Assembly (NCBI GenBank): GCA_950097015.1
Contig: CATNEN010000012.1
Span: 2,163,501 to 2,227,500, forward strand
Origin: Macrostomum hystrix
Lineage: Eukaryota; Platyhelminthes; Macrostomidae
Length of the DNA: 64,000 nt
Direction: 5' to 3'
Shown: positions 37,401 to 52,400 of the stretch, one piece after another
How positions within the stretch are numbered: position 1 is the first letter of the stretch
Layout of the letters: each line of letters begins with the position of its first letter
Notes under the pieces: model-generated
The model's database searches: none
Told to the model about the DNA's origin: nothing
What the model saw: only the letters and a program-made list of their open reading frames with translations
Position numbers and translations under genes: made by a program

Positions 37401-40400
37401 TGCACAATGAAAACATTTTGTCCAAAAAACTGGCCACTGTGTCTCATGGATCTAAAACAATGTTATATAATTAAACCAGTGAGTCGAAGCCAGGCGGTTG
37501 GCACGGCGGGCGCAAGTTCGAACCTGGCCATCAGTAAAATCAATAAGCCTCTCGGAGAGACGCCACCGGTGCACAGCGCGCCACCCTAAATAGGGCTGGA
37601 AAAGGCCGAACCAAGGGGGGCGGCGGCCCCGCGACCAGGCAACGTACATGCACCCCCGCACCAATGCACAAGCCCCCAACCCCCCCCCCCCGGTTTAACC
37701 TCCAACCAAGCTACGCTCGGTCGGACCACTAAACTGACGACCAAAACTACATATCCGAAACTGTAATCTTCACACCTCATATTCTAAGCTGTACACTTCA
37801 CACCTCATATTCTAAGCTGTACATTTCACACCTCATATTCCAAGCTGTACATTTCACACCTCATATTCTAAGCTGTACATTTCACACCTCATATTCTAAG
37901 CTGTACACTTCACACCTCATATTCTAAGCTGTACACTTCACACCTCATATTCTAAGCTGTACACATCACACCTCATTTTCTAAGCTGTACATTTCACACC
38001 TCATATTCTAAGCTGTACATTTCACACCTCATATTCTAAGCTGTACATTTCACACCTCATATTCTAAGCTGTACACTTCACACCTCATATTCTAAGCTGT
38101 ACACTTCACACCTCATATTCTAAGCTGTACATTTCACACCTCATATTCTAAGCTGTACACTTCACACCTCATATTCTAAGCTGTACATTTCACACCTCAT
38201 ATTGTAAGCTGTACACTTCACACCTCATATTCTAAGCTGTACATTTCACACCTCATATTCTAAGCTGTACATTTCACACCTCATATTCTAAGCTAAATAC
38301 TTCACAACTCATATTCTAAGCTGTACACTTCACACCTCATATTCTAAGCTGTACACATCACACCTCATATTCTAAGCTGTACATTTCACACCTCATATTC
38401 TAAGCTGTACATTTCACACCTCATATTCTAAGCTGTACACTTCACACCTCATATTCTAAGCTGTACACTTCACACCTCATATTCTAAGCTGTACATTTCA
38501 CACCTCATATTCTAAGCTGTACACTTCACACCTCATATTCTAAGCTGTACATTTCACACCTCATATTGTAAGCTGTACACTTCACACCTCATATTCTAAG
38601 CTGTACATTTCACACCTCATATTCTAAGCTGTACATTTCACACCTCATATTCTAAGCTAAATACTTCACAACTCATATTCTAAGCTGTACACTTCACACC
38701 TCATATTCTAAGCTGTACACATCACACCTCATATTCTAAGCTGTACATTTCACACCTCATATTCTAAGCTGTACATTTCACACCTCATATTCTAAGCTGT
38801 ACATTTCACACCTCATATTCTAAGCTGTACACTTCACACCTCATATTCTAAGCTGTACATTTCACACCTCATATTCTAAGCTGTACATTTCACACCTCAT
38901 ATTCTAAGCTGTACATTTCACACCTCATATTCTAAGCTGTACACTTCACACCTCATATTCTAAGCTGTACACTTCACACCTCATATTCTAAGCTGTACAT
39001 TTCACACCTCATATTCTAAGCTGTACACTTCACACCTCATATTCTAAGCTGTACATTTCACACCTCATATTGTAAGCTGTACACTTCACACCTCATATTC
39101 TAAGCTGTACACTTCACACCTCATATTCTAAGCTGTACATTTCACACCTCATATTCTAAGCTGTACATTTCACACCTCATATTCTAAGCTGTACAATTCA
39201 CACCTCATATTCTAAGCTGTACATTTCACACCTCATATTCCAAGCTGTACATTTCACACCTCATATTCTAAGCTGTACACATCACACCTCATATTCTAAG
39301 CTGTACATTTCACACCTCATATTCTAAGCTAAATACTTCACAACTCATATTCTAAGCTGTACACTTCACACCTCATATTCTAAGCTGTACACTTCACACC
39401 TCACACTCACATTCCAAGCGTCAAATATCGAAACTCAAAAAGATCTAATATTGTATCTCGCTTCAGTTGAACACTAAAGAGCTCAAATAAAAGTTTCACC
39501 TGAATGGAGAAGTTTCTATTGAAATCCGGCGAATCGTAATTCAGTCCTTGTCCGAGGATCAGCGATCCGGTGCTCGAGTCCAATTTAAACTTGCCCAAAC
39601 CGTTGCCCCCGGTGATGTTATAAATCACTGTTGAGTAGGGCGCCGCGGTGTCCTTGTCGTAAGCCAAAACTTTGACAATCTCGCGACCCACCGGCAGATC
39701 CTCCGACACCGTCTTGGCGAACGAATTCGGCGAAAACAGAGGCCGATTATCGTTAGTATCCAACAATGTGACGGTCACAACTCTAGTCCGATTGGCTACG
39801 GTAGCAGCTGGGCTTACAAGTGGCTGAACATTGTACACAATAACTGTCACATTGTGCTTGCTGGTGTTGCCGAAGGAAGCTCTTGTGAGCTCCTTCGTGC
39901 TGGACAAGAAGCCTGTGGTGGAGTTCACAATGAACAGGCCTGACAGATCGCTGGGTGCCACCAGTCCAAATCGGCTCTCGCGGTTGGGATCCAGGTCGGG
40001 ATCCGTGAACTGCGAATGCGGAGTTAGAAAAATTATTTCATGCAATCGGCATATCAAAGATTCACTCCCTAAGCTCAAATACCTATAAACTTTGTGACCC
40101 AAAAACTTCCCCTTCCTAATCACAGATCCCAATCAACTTTGTGACTCAAAAACTTCCCCTTCCCAATCCCAGATCCCAATGAACTTTGTGACTCAAAAAC
40201 TTCCCCTTCCCAATCCCAGATCCCAATGAACTTTGTGACCCAAAAACTTCCCCTTCCTAATCCCAGATCCCAATGAACTTTGTGACCCAAAAACTTCCCC
40301 TTCCTAATCACAGATCCCAATGAACTTTGTGACTCAAAAACTTCCCCTTCCCAATCCCAGATCCCAATGAACTTTGTGACTCAAAAACTTCCCCTTCCCA

Positions 40401-43400
40401 ATCCCAGATCCCAATGAACTTTGTGACTCAAAAACTTCCCCTTCCCAATCCCAGATCCCAATGAACTTTGTGACCCAAAAACTTCCCCTTCCCAATCCCA
40501 GATCCCAATGAACTTTGTGACTCAAAAACTTCCCTTTCCAATCCCAGATCCCAATGAACTTTGTGACCCAAAAACTTCCCCTTCCTAATCCCAGATCCCA
40601 ATGAACTTTGTGACTCAAAAACTTCCCCTTCCTAATCCCAGATCCCAATCAACTTTGTGACTCAAAAACTTCCCCTTCCTAATCCCAGATCCCAATCAAC
40701 TTTGTGACTCAAAAACTTCCCTTTCCAATCCCAGATCCCAATGAACTTTGTGACTCAAAAACTTCCCCTTCCTAATCCCAGATCCCAATCACCTTTGTGA
40801 GTCAAAAACTTCCCCTCCCGAATCCCAGATCCCAAATGAACTTTGTGACTCAGAAACTTCCCCTTCCCAATCCCAGATCCCAATGAACTTTGTGACTCAA
40901 AAACTTCCCCTTCCTAATCCCAGATCCCAATCAACTTTGTGACTCAAAAACTTCCCTTTCCAATCCCAGATCCCAATCAACTTTGTGAGTCAAAAACTTC
41001 CCCTCCCGAATCCCAGATCCCAAATGAACTTTGTGACTCAGAAACTTCCCCTTCCCAATCCCAGATCCCAATGAAATTCGCACCTTCATCTGAAGGAAGT
41101 CCGAATAGCGGCCCTTCTCAGGCAGTGACACGGCGGTGGCCCCGGCCGGGTCAAAGTCGGGCGCATTGTCGTTAACATCCAGCACCTGGACAAAGACGTC
41201 GGCGGTGCTGGAGAGCTGCGGGCTGCCGCCGTCGGCTACCAACACTGGGAAGCTGAAGGTGCCGTCGGTCTCGCGGTCGATGCTTCTGATTGTGGAAATT
41301 TCTCCCGTACTGGGGCTGACATTGAAGAAGGCGGCTGCCTGGGCGCCCAGCAGGCTGAACTGCAGCGCCGAGTTCGCCGTGCCCGGTTCGTCGGCGTCCG
41401 TGGCAACCAACCGGCCAACTGAGGCTCGAGGCGCCAGATTTTCTTGCACAGTAAAATTGAATCTACTCTGATTGAAGCGGGGCGGGTTGTCGTTGTAGTC
41501 CAGTAGACGGATTCGCACCTGCGCTGTCGCAGTCTGAGTGCGGCAGTTGAGGTTGGTGTGGACAGTTTTTAGTGCCAATTGAATTTCGAAATTTTTCTTT
41601 CCCACTAATTATCATATTAATTTTTTGATTGAGTATTTCTGTCACGATAACACGGATCTTGTACCCAATCAGATATCAATATCCACCTCAGTCTCAAACA
41701 CCGTCCCCATCCCCATCCCAGCCCAATCTCAATCCTGATCCCTATCAGAATCCTAGCTAGTAGCCGTCCACATTCAAATCCCAATCCCAATCCCAATCCC
41801 AATCCCAATCCCAATCCCAATCCCAATCCCAATCCCAATCCCAATCCCAATCCTAATCCCAATCCCAAACCCAATCCCAATCCCATTCCCATTCCCAATC
41901 CCAATCCCAATCCCATTCCCAATCCCATTCCGACTCCCATTCCCGATCCCAATCCCAATCCCAAAAGCTATCCCCACCGCAATATCGATCCCGATCCTAG
42001 TAGCTATCCCGATCCGAATCCCAGTAGATTTCCCCATCCTGATATCATTCCCGATTCCTGTATCAACCCTCATCCCAATATCAGTTCCTATCTCGAAAAA
42101 CTCAATCTAGAATTTATTATCTCCATCCGCAGCTTACCTTGAAGCCGTCCGTTACAGTTGCTGTTAGATTGTAGAAATCAATAAACTCTCGGTCCAAGAT
42201 GCCAGCACTGCGGATCAGGCCTCTGCAATCGTTAGATTTTTTATAGCGACTAGTGGATGACTTCATATTTAATCACATCAGAATTTTGGTGTTCTTACTC
42301 GTTGCCAGTAGTCACAACTGAGAATTTTTCGCTTCCAAGACTGGCTAGTATTGAGTAGGTCAGGATGGCATTTGGGTCGCGGGCGATCGCCTTGACAACG
42401 GCAAGTAAAGTAATTTTTGTGTTGAGGAACAACATCCCAGATAGCAGATCCCAGATCGCAGATCCCAGATCGCAGATCCCAGATCGCAGATCCCAGATCG
42501 CAGATCCCAGATCGCAGATCCCAGATCGCAGATCCCAGATCGCAGATCCCAGATCGCAGATCCCAGATCGCAGATCCCAGATCGCAGATCCCAGATCGCA
42601 GATCCCAGATCGCAGATCCCAGATCGCAGATCCCAGATCGCAGATCCCAGATCGCAGATCCCAGATCGCAGATCCCAGATCGCAGATCCCAGATCGCAGA
42701 TCCCAGATCGCAGATCCCAGATCGCAGATCCCAGATCGCAGATCCCAGATCGCAGATCCCAGATCGCAGATCCCAGATCGCAGATCCCAGATCGCAGATC
42801 CCAGATCGCAGATCCCAGATCGCAGATCCCAGATCGCAGATCCCAGATCGCAGATCCCAGATCGCAGATCCCAGATCGCAGATCCCAGATCGCAGATCCC
42901 AGATCGCAGATCCCAGATCGCAGATCCCAGATCGCAGATCCCAGATCGCAGATCCCAGATCGCAGATCCCAGATCGCAGATCCCAGATCGCAGATCCCAG
43001 ATCGCAGATCCCAGATCGCAGATCCCAGATCGCAGATCCCAGATCGCAGATCCCAGATCGCAGATCCCAGATCGCAGATCCCAGATCGCAGATCCCAGAT
43101 CGCAGATCCCAGATCGCAGATCCCAGATCGCAGATCCCAGATCGCAGATCCCAGATCGCAGATCCCAGATCGCAGATCCCAGATCGCAGATCCCAGATCG
43201 CAGATCCCAGATCGCAGATCCCAGATCGCAGATCCCAGATCGCAGATCCCAGATCGCAGATCCCAGATCGCAGTTCCCAGAAGTCTTACCGTCAACCGAA
43301 GCACTTCAGACCCCACAGGTGTAGCTTCGGTCACGTTGACGGAAAACACAGAACGGGTGAAGGCGGGTGGCCACAGCCGCGAGTTGTTCACCGTCACCTG

Positions 43401-46400
43401 GATGATGACTGACGTCATACGGCGGTCCCTAACTTCGACAGCCTGATCAGTTGCGGTGGCCACCAGCTGATAAGAAGGCACAAATGTTGGATTAGCAGTG
43501 GACAAATTGGCAGATAGGGTGAGAACTCCTGTGTCCGGGTTGAGGCTTATCACAGTGAGTCCGTTGCTGGACGAGTGAGTCAAACTGTACTTCACCAGAC
43601 CGTTGTGTCCTGCGTCTGTGTCTGTAGCATTCACCTAGGAGAGAGGGGTGGTTGGCTGATTTTACTCCGACCATACCACCTCACTCCATACATCCACCTC
43701 ACTCCATACATCCACCTCACTCCACACACCCACCTCACTCCATACATCCACCTCAATCCATACATCCACCTCACTCCATACACCAACCTCACACCATACA
43801 TCCACCTCACACCATACATCCACCTCACTCCATACATCCACCTCAGACCATACATCCACCTCAGACCATACATCCACATCAGACCATACGTCCACCTCAC
43901 TCCAAACATCCACCTCACGCCATACGTCCACCTCACTCCATACTCCATAAATCCACCTCACTCCATACATCCACCTCGATCTAAAACAGTTGATTCGCAC
44001 ATCTTGCTCTGCACAGGCACCTGTGTCAGCTCATCCGGATCCCTAAATCTGGATTAGGCAATTTTTTTCGCTTCCAGTTATTACAGGAAGCTCAGAACCA
44101 GTCTTTAAACATAGTTTTTTACAATCAGGTGCTACACCCGCCATTTAAACGCTCAGCCTCAACATCGGCAGTCTTTTGCCCGTCAACTTTCAAGTCAGGC
44201 AGCCTCTTCTTCTTCCTGCATCTCTTCCTCATCTCTTTTTGGCCTCCGCCGCTCCCAATTTTATGGTTGCTATGCGCCAGTGCTCCCAATCCTGACTGGG
44301 ATATTTCGCCATTATTTAGCAGCGTGAAAAGGGGGGCTAAGCAATCCCCCCACAATTTCTTTCCCAGTTTTACAATTGCTCTTTTTACCACAGCCAACCT
44401 CAGCCCGTTTGCACTTTAGTCTGCCGCGTGGCATTTCAAATTATACCTAGTTTACTAAGGGAATAGCTAGTGACTTCAGGAAATAACTAGATCTTTCAGG
44501 GAATAGCTAGTGACTTCAGGAAATAACTAGATCTTTCAGGGAATAGCTAGTGACTTCAGGAAATAACTAGATCTTTCAGAGAATAGCTAGATCATCCAGG
44601 GAATAGCTAGATCATCCAGGGAATAAATAAATCTTTCAGGAAATAGCTAGATCATCCAGGGAATAGCTAGATCATTCAGGGAATAACTAGATCCTTCAGG
44701 GAATAGCTAGATCATTCAGGGAATAACTAGATCATTCAGGGAATAGCTAGATCATTCAGGGAATAGCTAGATCCATCAAAGGAATAGCTAGATCATTCAT
44801 GGAATAGCTAGATCATTCAGGGAATGCTAGATCATTCAGGGTATAGCTAGATCATTCAGGGAATAGCTAGATCATTCAGGGAATAGCTAGATCATTCAGG
44901 GAATAGCTAGATCATTCATGGAATAACTAGATCATTCAGGGAATAGCTAGATCATTCAGGGAATAGCTAGATCATTCAGGGAATAGCTAGATCATTCAGG
45001 AAATAGCTAGATCATTCAGGGAATAGCTAGATCATTCAGGGAATAGCTAGATCATTCAGGGAATAGCTAGATCATTCAGGGAATAGCTAGATCATTCAGG
45101 GAATAGCTAGAGCATTCAGGGAATAGCTAGATCATTCAGGGAATAGCTAGATCATTCAGGGAATAGCTAGATCCATCAAAGGAATAGCTAGATCTATGTA
45201 CTAGTCTTACCTGTCCAATCAAGCTACCTATGCTGGCAGCTTCAGAAACGCTGAAGTTGTACTGCGCCAAATCGAACAGCGGACTATTGTCGTTAACATC
45301 AGTGAGCGAGACCAGAATGTTGCAGTTGTCGCTGCTATACCTCTCGGTTGTGTTGATCTCTCTGGCGAAAACCTGCGGCGTGTCGCATTGTAAATCATTT
45401 TTTGTAAATATGGAAGCAAAAAATACGGGGCAATACCCGGAAGACCACATTTGACTCATCCCAGTAAATCCCAGTACAATGGCATTTCTCACCGCTAACT
45501 AGCTTATACAGTACTGAAAAGCGCTGAAACTTGAAGACTTGCATTCTGGTAGTCACGCATAAGATCACTCAATATACTCTCTGAGTCGCCTTAATCCAGT
45601 ACCTCACTGAAGCATTCCTACTCAATCTGGTCAGCAATATTTATTATGCATGACTCTGGCTTGGCATTCACTGTGTACTGCCTTCGCCATGCGAAATTCT
45701 ATCAGGGGGTCCTGATTTTATTGTTTAAACTAATCTGAGTAATCTGACCGTTGTTCAGTATAGAGGAGATTGAGCACATGACTCACATTTTTGCAGTTGC
45801 TTCTTATGGCACTAATAAACTACTTTAGCTCGCGATTTCAAAAAGGTAATGCGCAGCATTCAACAGGATTCGAACTTGGGACCTTCGGAAATAAGTCAAG
45901 AAAAAAGCAATTAGAGCTGGCAGACCTACATGTTAATAGAGTTATTGAGACTGCTGTAGATATTTTTTAATTACTTTTTGTAAGGGCGTGTCCATTGGTT
46001 TCCATGGTGACAGCACGCGTTGAAATTTAACCTCAAGCCTCACTTTCACTATTTTCTCTCTCGTTATTTCTCTCTAAAAGGTTGACCACTTCTCAAAGTC
46101 TCATGCCATTGTACTAATGAGCTGTGTGTGTGTGTTTGAGCACAGTGTTTATAAATCTGGCTGCAAGTATGGGTAGCAGTTAAATTTGAAAACTAATTTG
46201 AGCTCACACACGCGGAGTAGAGTGAAGTAAGGATGGAGTATGTTTTAGTTGGTGTTGCCTTGACAACCAAACCACTGGAATTAGTTCCGTTTGCATCCCC
46301 GCTCCAGCTAGTACTTCTCGTTTCCCAACCCAGAGTGGAAGTCTGAGCTGCTCAAGATGGGTACTCATTTACTCCTCTGAGTGGGTATAATAGCCTGATG

Positions 46401-49400
46401 GGTGGAGAGAAAACTCAGGTTGCAAAAAACACTATTCCAAGCTTGACTTGATTGTCAAGCCAAATGATGCCTTGAAACTGCGAGAGCTGATGTCTAGGGA
46501 TAAAGTTGTGGTCAAAATGATTAAATTGGATTAACTGAAACTGCTAAATTGTACTGCACTGTAACTTACCTGTAACTTATAGTCCATTAATAAACTGGCT
46601 ATAAGTTAGCCAGGAGTTCAGCCAGGAGGCAATTCTGCCCATTCCGCTGACTCCTGAGCACACACGCACACAGATACCGTAAGCAGGCACACACTCACAC
46701 TTGTGTGTACATCAGCCCTGACTTTCTCATCGACAGGCAGTTTAAAATTTAAATGTGCCTTGGAGGTTGGAGGTAAATTGCACGACAAGCTCCCAAAGCC
46801 TTCTCTACGTGGCTGCGCCCCAAATGAATATGGCCTCGCCGCGGAATCGAGCTCAGGGACCTCGGTCAATAAGTAAGATTTTAGCTCGATTACTTAAAAA
46901 TCAAATATTCTATGGTCATGAGTGAGGGGTATTCCATGGACTTCTCTAGAATATAAAATCCGATTGCTTATTTTATTGACAGTTATTGGGCTCATTCTTT
47001 GCCAGGAACGCCTAGTCTATGGTTTAAAGTGCTATAATTCCAGGACCATCAAATCAAATGTAGCCGACTATCGCTCAAGATAAAAGTTGAGACCGTTGCC
47101 ATGGAAACCAGCCCACCGGGCTATCCTTGACTCGAGATTTCCCCAGTCTTTAAAACGCTCACAGGCAGCTGTGGAGAATTGGGAATAAACATTGGGAGAG
47201 AAACAGAATGAGCGAGTGTGAGCCTGACAGGTGAGCAAACATCCCTCACTCTGCTCAGGCCTTCTCACTCTAGCTCAGGCAAAATCCGGCCGTCATCAAC
47301 GGGAAAAGCAAAGAAAGCAATAGGGTGGGGGGAGATCGAAGCGAGCATTGTGTGGAACAAGTCCAATCCACATTTCTCCCCTCTATCCGAAAGAGCACTC
47401 TAGGATTTTAACAAAAAGTATATGTGCTAATTTCCGTTCCATTTGCAACATTGATTTCCCTTAATTTCTACTCACCATGGCACTCAAATATTGTATAACT
47501 AAGTGCTGCGAGTGTTAGCAGACTCGAATCCCGTATTCTGAATCTAAAACCCCGCATTCTGAATCTAAAATCCCGTATTCTGAATCTAAAATCCCGTATC
47601 CTGAATCTGAAATCCCCTATCCTGAATCTAAAATCCCGTATCCTGAATCTAAAATCCCGTATCCTGAATCTAAAATCCCGTATTCTGAATCTAAAATCCC
47701 GTATTCTGAATCTAAAATCCCGTATTCTGAATCTAAAATCCCGTATCCTGAATCTGAAATCCCGTATTCTGAATCTAAAATCCCGTATCCTGAATCTGAA
47801 ATCCCCTATCCTGAATCTAAAATCCCGTATCCTGAATCTAAAATCCCGTATCCTGAATCTAAAATCCCGTATTCTGAATCTAAAATCCCGTATCCTGAAT
47901 CTGAAATCCCCTATCCTGAATCTAAAATCCCGTATCCTGAATCTAAAATCCCGTATTCTGAATCTAAAATCCCGTATCCTGAATCTGAAATCCCCTATCC
48001 TGAATCTAAAATCCCCTATCCTGAATCTAAAATCCCCTATCCTGAATCTAAAATCCCGTATTCTGAATCTAAAATCCCGTATTCTGAATCTAAAATCCCG
48101 TATTCTGAATCTAAAATCCCGTATTCTGAATCTAAAATCCCGTATTCTGAATCTAAAATCCCGTATTCTGAATCTAAAATCCCGTATTCTGAATCTAAAA
48201 TCCCGTATTCTGAATCTAAAATCCCGTATTCTGAATCTAAAATCCAGTATTCTGAATCTAAAATCCCGTATTCTGAATCTAAAATCCCGTATTCTGAATC
48301 TAAAATCCCGTATTCTGAATCTAAAATCCCGTATTCTGAATCTAAAATCCCGTATTCTGAATCTAAAATCCCCTATCCTGAATCTAAAATCCCGTATTCT
48401 GAATCTAAAATCCCGTATTCTGAATCTAAAATCCCGTATTCTGAATCTAAAATCCCCTATCCTGAATCTAAAATCCCGTATTCTGAATCTAAAATCCCGT
48501 ATTCTGAATCTAAAATCCCGTATCCTGAATCTGAAATCCCGTATTCTGAATCTAAAATCCCGTATTCTGAATCTAAAATCCCGTATTCTGAATCTAAAAT
48601 CCCGTATTCTGAATCTAAAATCCCGTATTCTGAATCTAAAATCCCGTATTCTGAATCTAAAATCCCGTATTCTGAATCTAAAATCCCGTATTCTGAATCT
48701 AAAATCCCGTATTCTGAATCTAAAATCCCGTATTCTGAATCTAAAATCCCGTATCATGAATCTAAAATCCCGTATTCTGAATCTAAAATCCCGTATTCTG
48801 AATCTAAAATCCCGTATTCTGAATCTAAAATCCCGTATTCTGAATCTAAAATCCCGTATTCTGAATCTAAAATCCCGTATTCTGAATCTAAAATCCCGTA
48901 TTCTGAATCTAAAATCCCGTATTCTGAATCTAAAATCCCGTATTCTGAATCTAAAATCCCGTATTCTGAATCTAAAATCCCGTATTCTGAATCTAAAATC
49001 CCGTATTCTGAATCTAAAATCCCGTATTCTGAATCTAAAATCCCGTATCCTGAATCTAAAATCCCGTATTCTGAATCTAAAATCCCGTATCCTGAATCTG
49101 AAATCCCGTATTCTGAATCTAAAATCCCCTATCCTGAATCTAAAATCTCGTATTCTGAATCTAAAATCCCGTATCCTGAATCTGAAATCCCGTATCCTGA
49201 ATCTGAAATCCCGTATTCTGAATCTAAAATCTCGTATTCTGAATCTAAAATCCCGTATTCTGAATCTAAAATCCCGTATTCTGAATCTAAAATCCCGTAT
49301 TCTGAATCTAAAATCCCGTATTCTGAATCTAAAATCCCGTATCCTGAATCTAAAATCCCGTATTCTGAATCTAAAATCCCGTATTCTGAATCTAAAATCC

Positions 49401-52400
49401 CGTATTCTGAATCTAAAATCCCGTATCCTGAATCTGAAATCCCGTATCCTGAATCTAAAATCCCGTATTCTGAATCTAAAATCCCGTATTCTGAATCTAA
49501 AATCCCGTATTCTGAATCTAAAATCCCGTATCCTGAATCTAAAATCCAGTATTCTGAATCTAAAATCCCGTATCCTGAATCTAAAATCCCGTATTCTGAA
49601 TCTAAAATCCAGTATTCTGAATCTAAAATCCCGTATTCTGAATCTAAAATCCCGTATTCTGAATCTAAAATCCCGTATTCTGAATCTAAAATCCCGTATT
49701 CTGAATCTAAAATCCCGTATTCTGAATCTAAAATCCCCTATCCTGAATCTAAAATCCCGTATTCTGAATCTAAAATCCCGTATTCTGAATCTAAAATCCC
49801 GTATTCTGAATCTAAAATCCCCTATCCTGAATCTAAAATCCCGTATTCTGAATCTAAAATCCCGTATTCTGAATCTAAAATCCCGTATTCTGAATCTAAA
49901 ATCCCCTATCCTGAATCTAAAATCCCGTATTCTGAATCTAAAATCCCGTATTCTGAATCTAAAATCCCGTATTCTGAATCTAAAATCCCCTATCCTGAAT
50001 CTAAAATCCCGTATCCTGAATCTAAAATCCCCGATTCTGAATGAAAAATCTTAAATCTAAAATCTGAATCTGAATTATCGATTTCTGAGGTCGAGATCCC
50101 AATCCCGAATTCGAATCCCAAAACTGACTTTCATATCCATGACTTAAATCGTAAACTGATTGTATACCTATAGTCTCTTTATCTAGCTCATATTTACCGT
50201 TCATAATTATCCAACCAAACAACTGAATTCCCGAAAGTACACAGTTTTCAGTTCATGGGGCCGTGGTGCACTCACAATTAGGCGCAAGCTTTGCACAGTC
50301 TCCCTGTCCAGCAGGCCGGAATCGCGCACTGTGACGACTCCGGAGGCGGCGTCGATTTGAAAAGCGCCACTAGCGTCAATTAGGATGAACTCTTGCTTGG
50401 AGTTCTGCGAATGCATTTGAGCCGATATGTATAGAAAATCATGAAAACTAGACAGCAACATCTTTATAAAAATTGGTAATGAAAGCTTTTTCTAATCGCT
50501 GACCAGATCCAGATCTGAAGCGCTCAGGCGAGTCACGTAGGTGCCGACAGCCGAATTCTCAGCGATGCTGGCGTTTATAGCTGGCGGCGAAATCACTGGC
50601 CGATTGTCATTCTTGTCCAGCACTGTGACAATTACGGTCGCCAGGGCTATACGCGTGTCCGGCTTGTCCGTTTGGTAGGCCTACGGGCGGATGAAATGAT
50701 TTTAGGGTCACCCGAGACTCACTGGGGTAACCCGAGACTCACTGGGGTAACCCGAGACTCACTGGGGTCACCAGAGACTCACTGGGGTAACCCGAGACTC
50801 ACTGGGGTCACCTGCAGAGACTCACTAGGGTCACCAGAGACTCACTGGGGTCACCCGAGACTCACTGGGGTCACCCGAGACTCACTGGGGTCACCAGAGA
50901 CTCACTGGGGTCACCAGAGACTCACTGGGGTAACCCGAGACTCACTGGGGTCACCAGAGACTCACTGGGGTCACCCGAGACTCACTGGGGTCACCCGAGA
51001 CTCACTGGGGTCACCAGAGACTCACTAGGGTCACCAGAGACTCACTGGGGTCACCCGAGACTCACTAGGGTCACCAGAGACTCACTGGGGTCACCCGAGA
51101 CTCACTGGGGTCACCAGAGACTCACTAGGGTCACCAGAGACTCACTGGGGTCACCCGAGACTCACTAGGGTCACCAGAGACTCACTGGGGTAACCCGAGA
51201 CTCACTGGGGTCACCAGAGACTCACTGGGGTCACCAGAGACTCACTGGGGTAACCCGAGACTCACTGGGGTCACCAGAGACTCACTGAGGTCACCAGAGA
51301 CTCACTGAGGTCATCTATACTCTAACTCACGCGTACTACACTGTATCACACCTGAACTACACTGTATCACACCTGAGCTACACTGTATCACACCTGAACT
51401 ACACTGTATCACACCTGAACTTCACTGTATCACACCTGAGCTACACTGTATCACACCTGAACTACACTGTATCACACCTGAACTACACTGTATCACACCT
51501 GAACTACACTGTATCACACCTGAACTACACTGTATCAGTCTCCTCCATCGTGACAGCGCCTTACAAAAAGAACTTTCCTGATGAGAAGGAGGGTACAGAG
51601 GGTGGGGGTGGTTTCACTGTCAACTTTCTCACATCTCAAACTTATTTTATTGGCACTTCGGAGGAGGAGCATTTGGCTGAGTGACACTGAGTGATCTAGT
51701 TGAAGACAGTTTTTCCACTCATTCCTGCCTGAGTCAGCTGCAGGCCACTACAGTATCGCCCATTTCACTCATTGCTGGTCACAGCTGACTCAGAGCACCA
51801 GAGGTCTGTGTCAATTTCGCATTCTCTTTCAGCTCAGACACTAAAACTCCTGTCCCCCGGGAGAGGCAAGCAAACATATCATTGCAATATTGTATCTAGG
51901 CTTGAGTTTCTTTGCATACTATACAATGAGAAGGAAATTTTCACAAGAGACAGAAGGCTGGCAAACACCCAGCTAGTACAACTGACAGGCTTTGAAGGAC
52001 AGAAAAAATGACACATGATAGACTTAAACTTATACAGTAACCTACAGTAACATACAGTAACCTACAGTAACCTACAGTAACCTACAGTAACCTATACAGT
52101 AACCTACAGTAACCTACAGTAACCGACAGTAACCTACAGTAACCTACAGTAACCTACAGTAACCTACAGTAACCTATACAGTAACCTACAGTAACCTACA
52201 GTAACCTATACAGTAACCTACAGTAACCTACAGTAACCAACAGTAACCTACAGTAACCTACAGTAACCTATAGTAGCCTATACAGTAACCTACAGTAACC
52301 TACAGTCACCTACAGTAACCTACAGTAACCTACAGTAACCTACAGTAACCTATAGTAGCCTATACAGTAACCTTGCTGAGAATTTTACGTTAAACTTAAC

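Noticed and set aside
41690-42080. Interstitial telomere repeat
   Set aside because: The hexamer is CCCAAT, not the animal telomere unit TTAGGG.
47468-50054. Two open frames of about 430 codons in the 21-bp array
   Set aside because: Tandem repeat inside intron 8, open on both strands and flanked by intron sequence.
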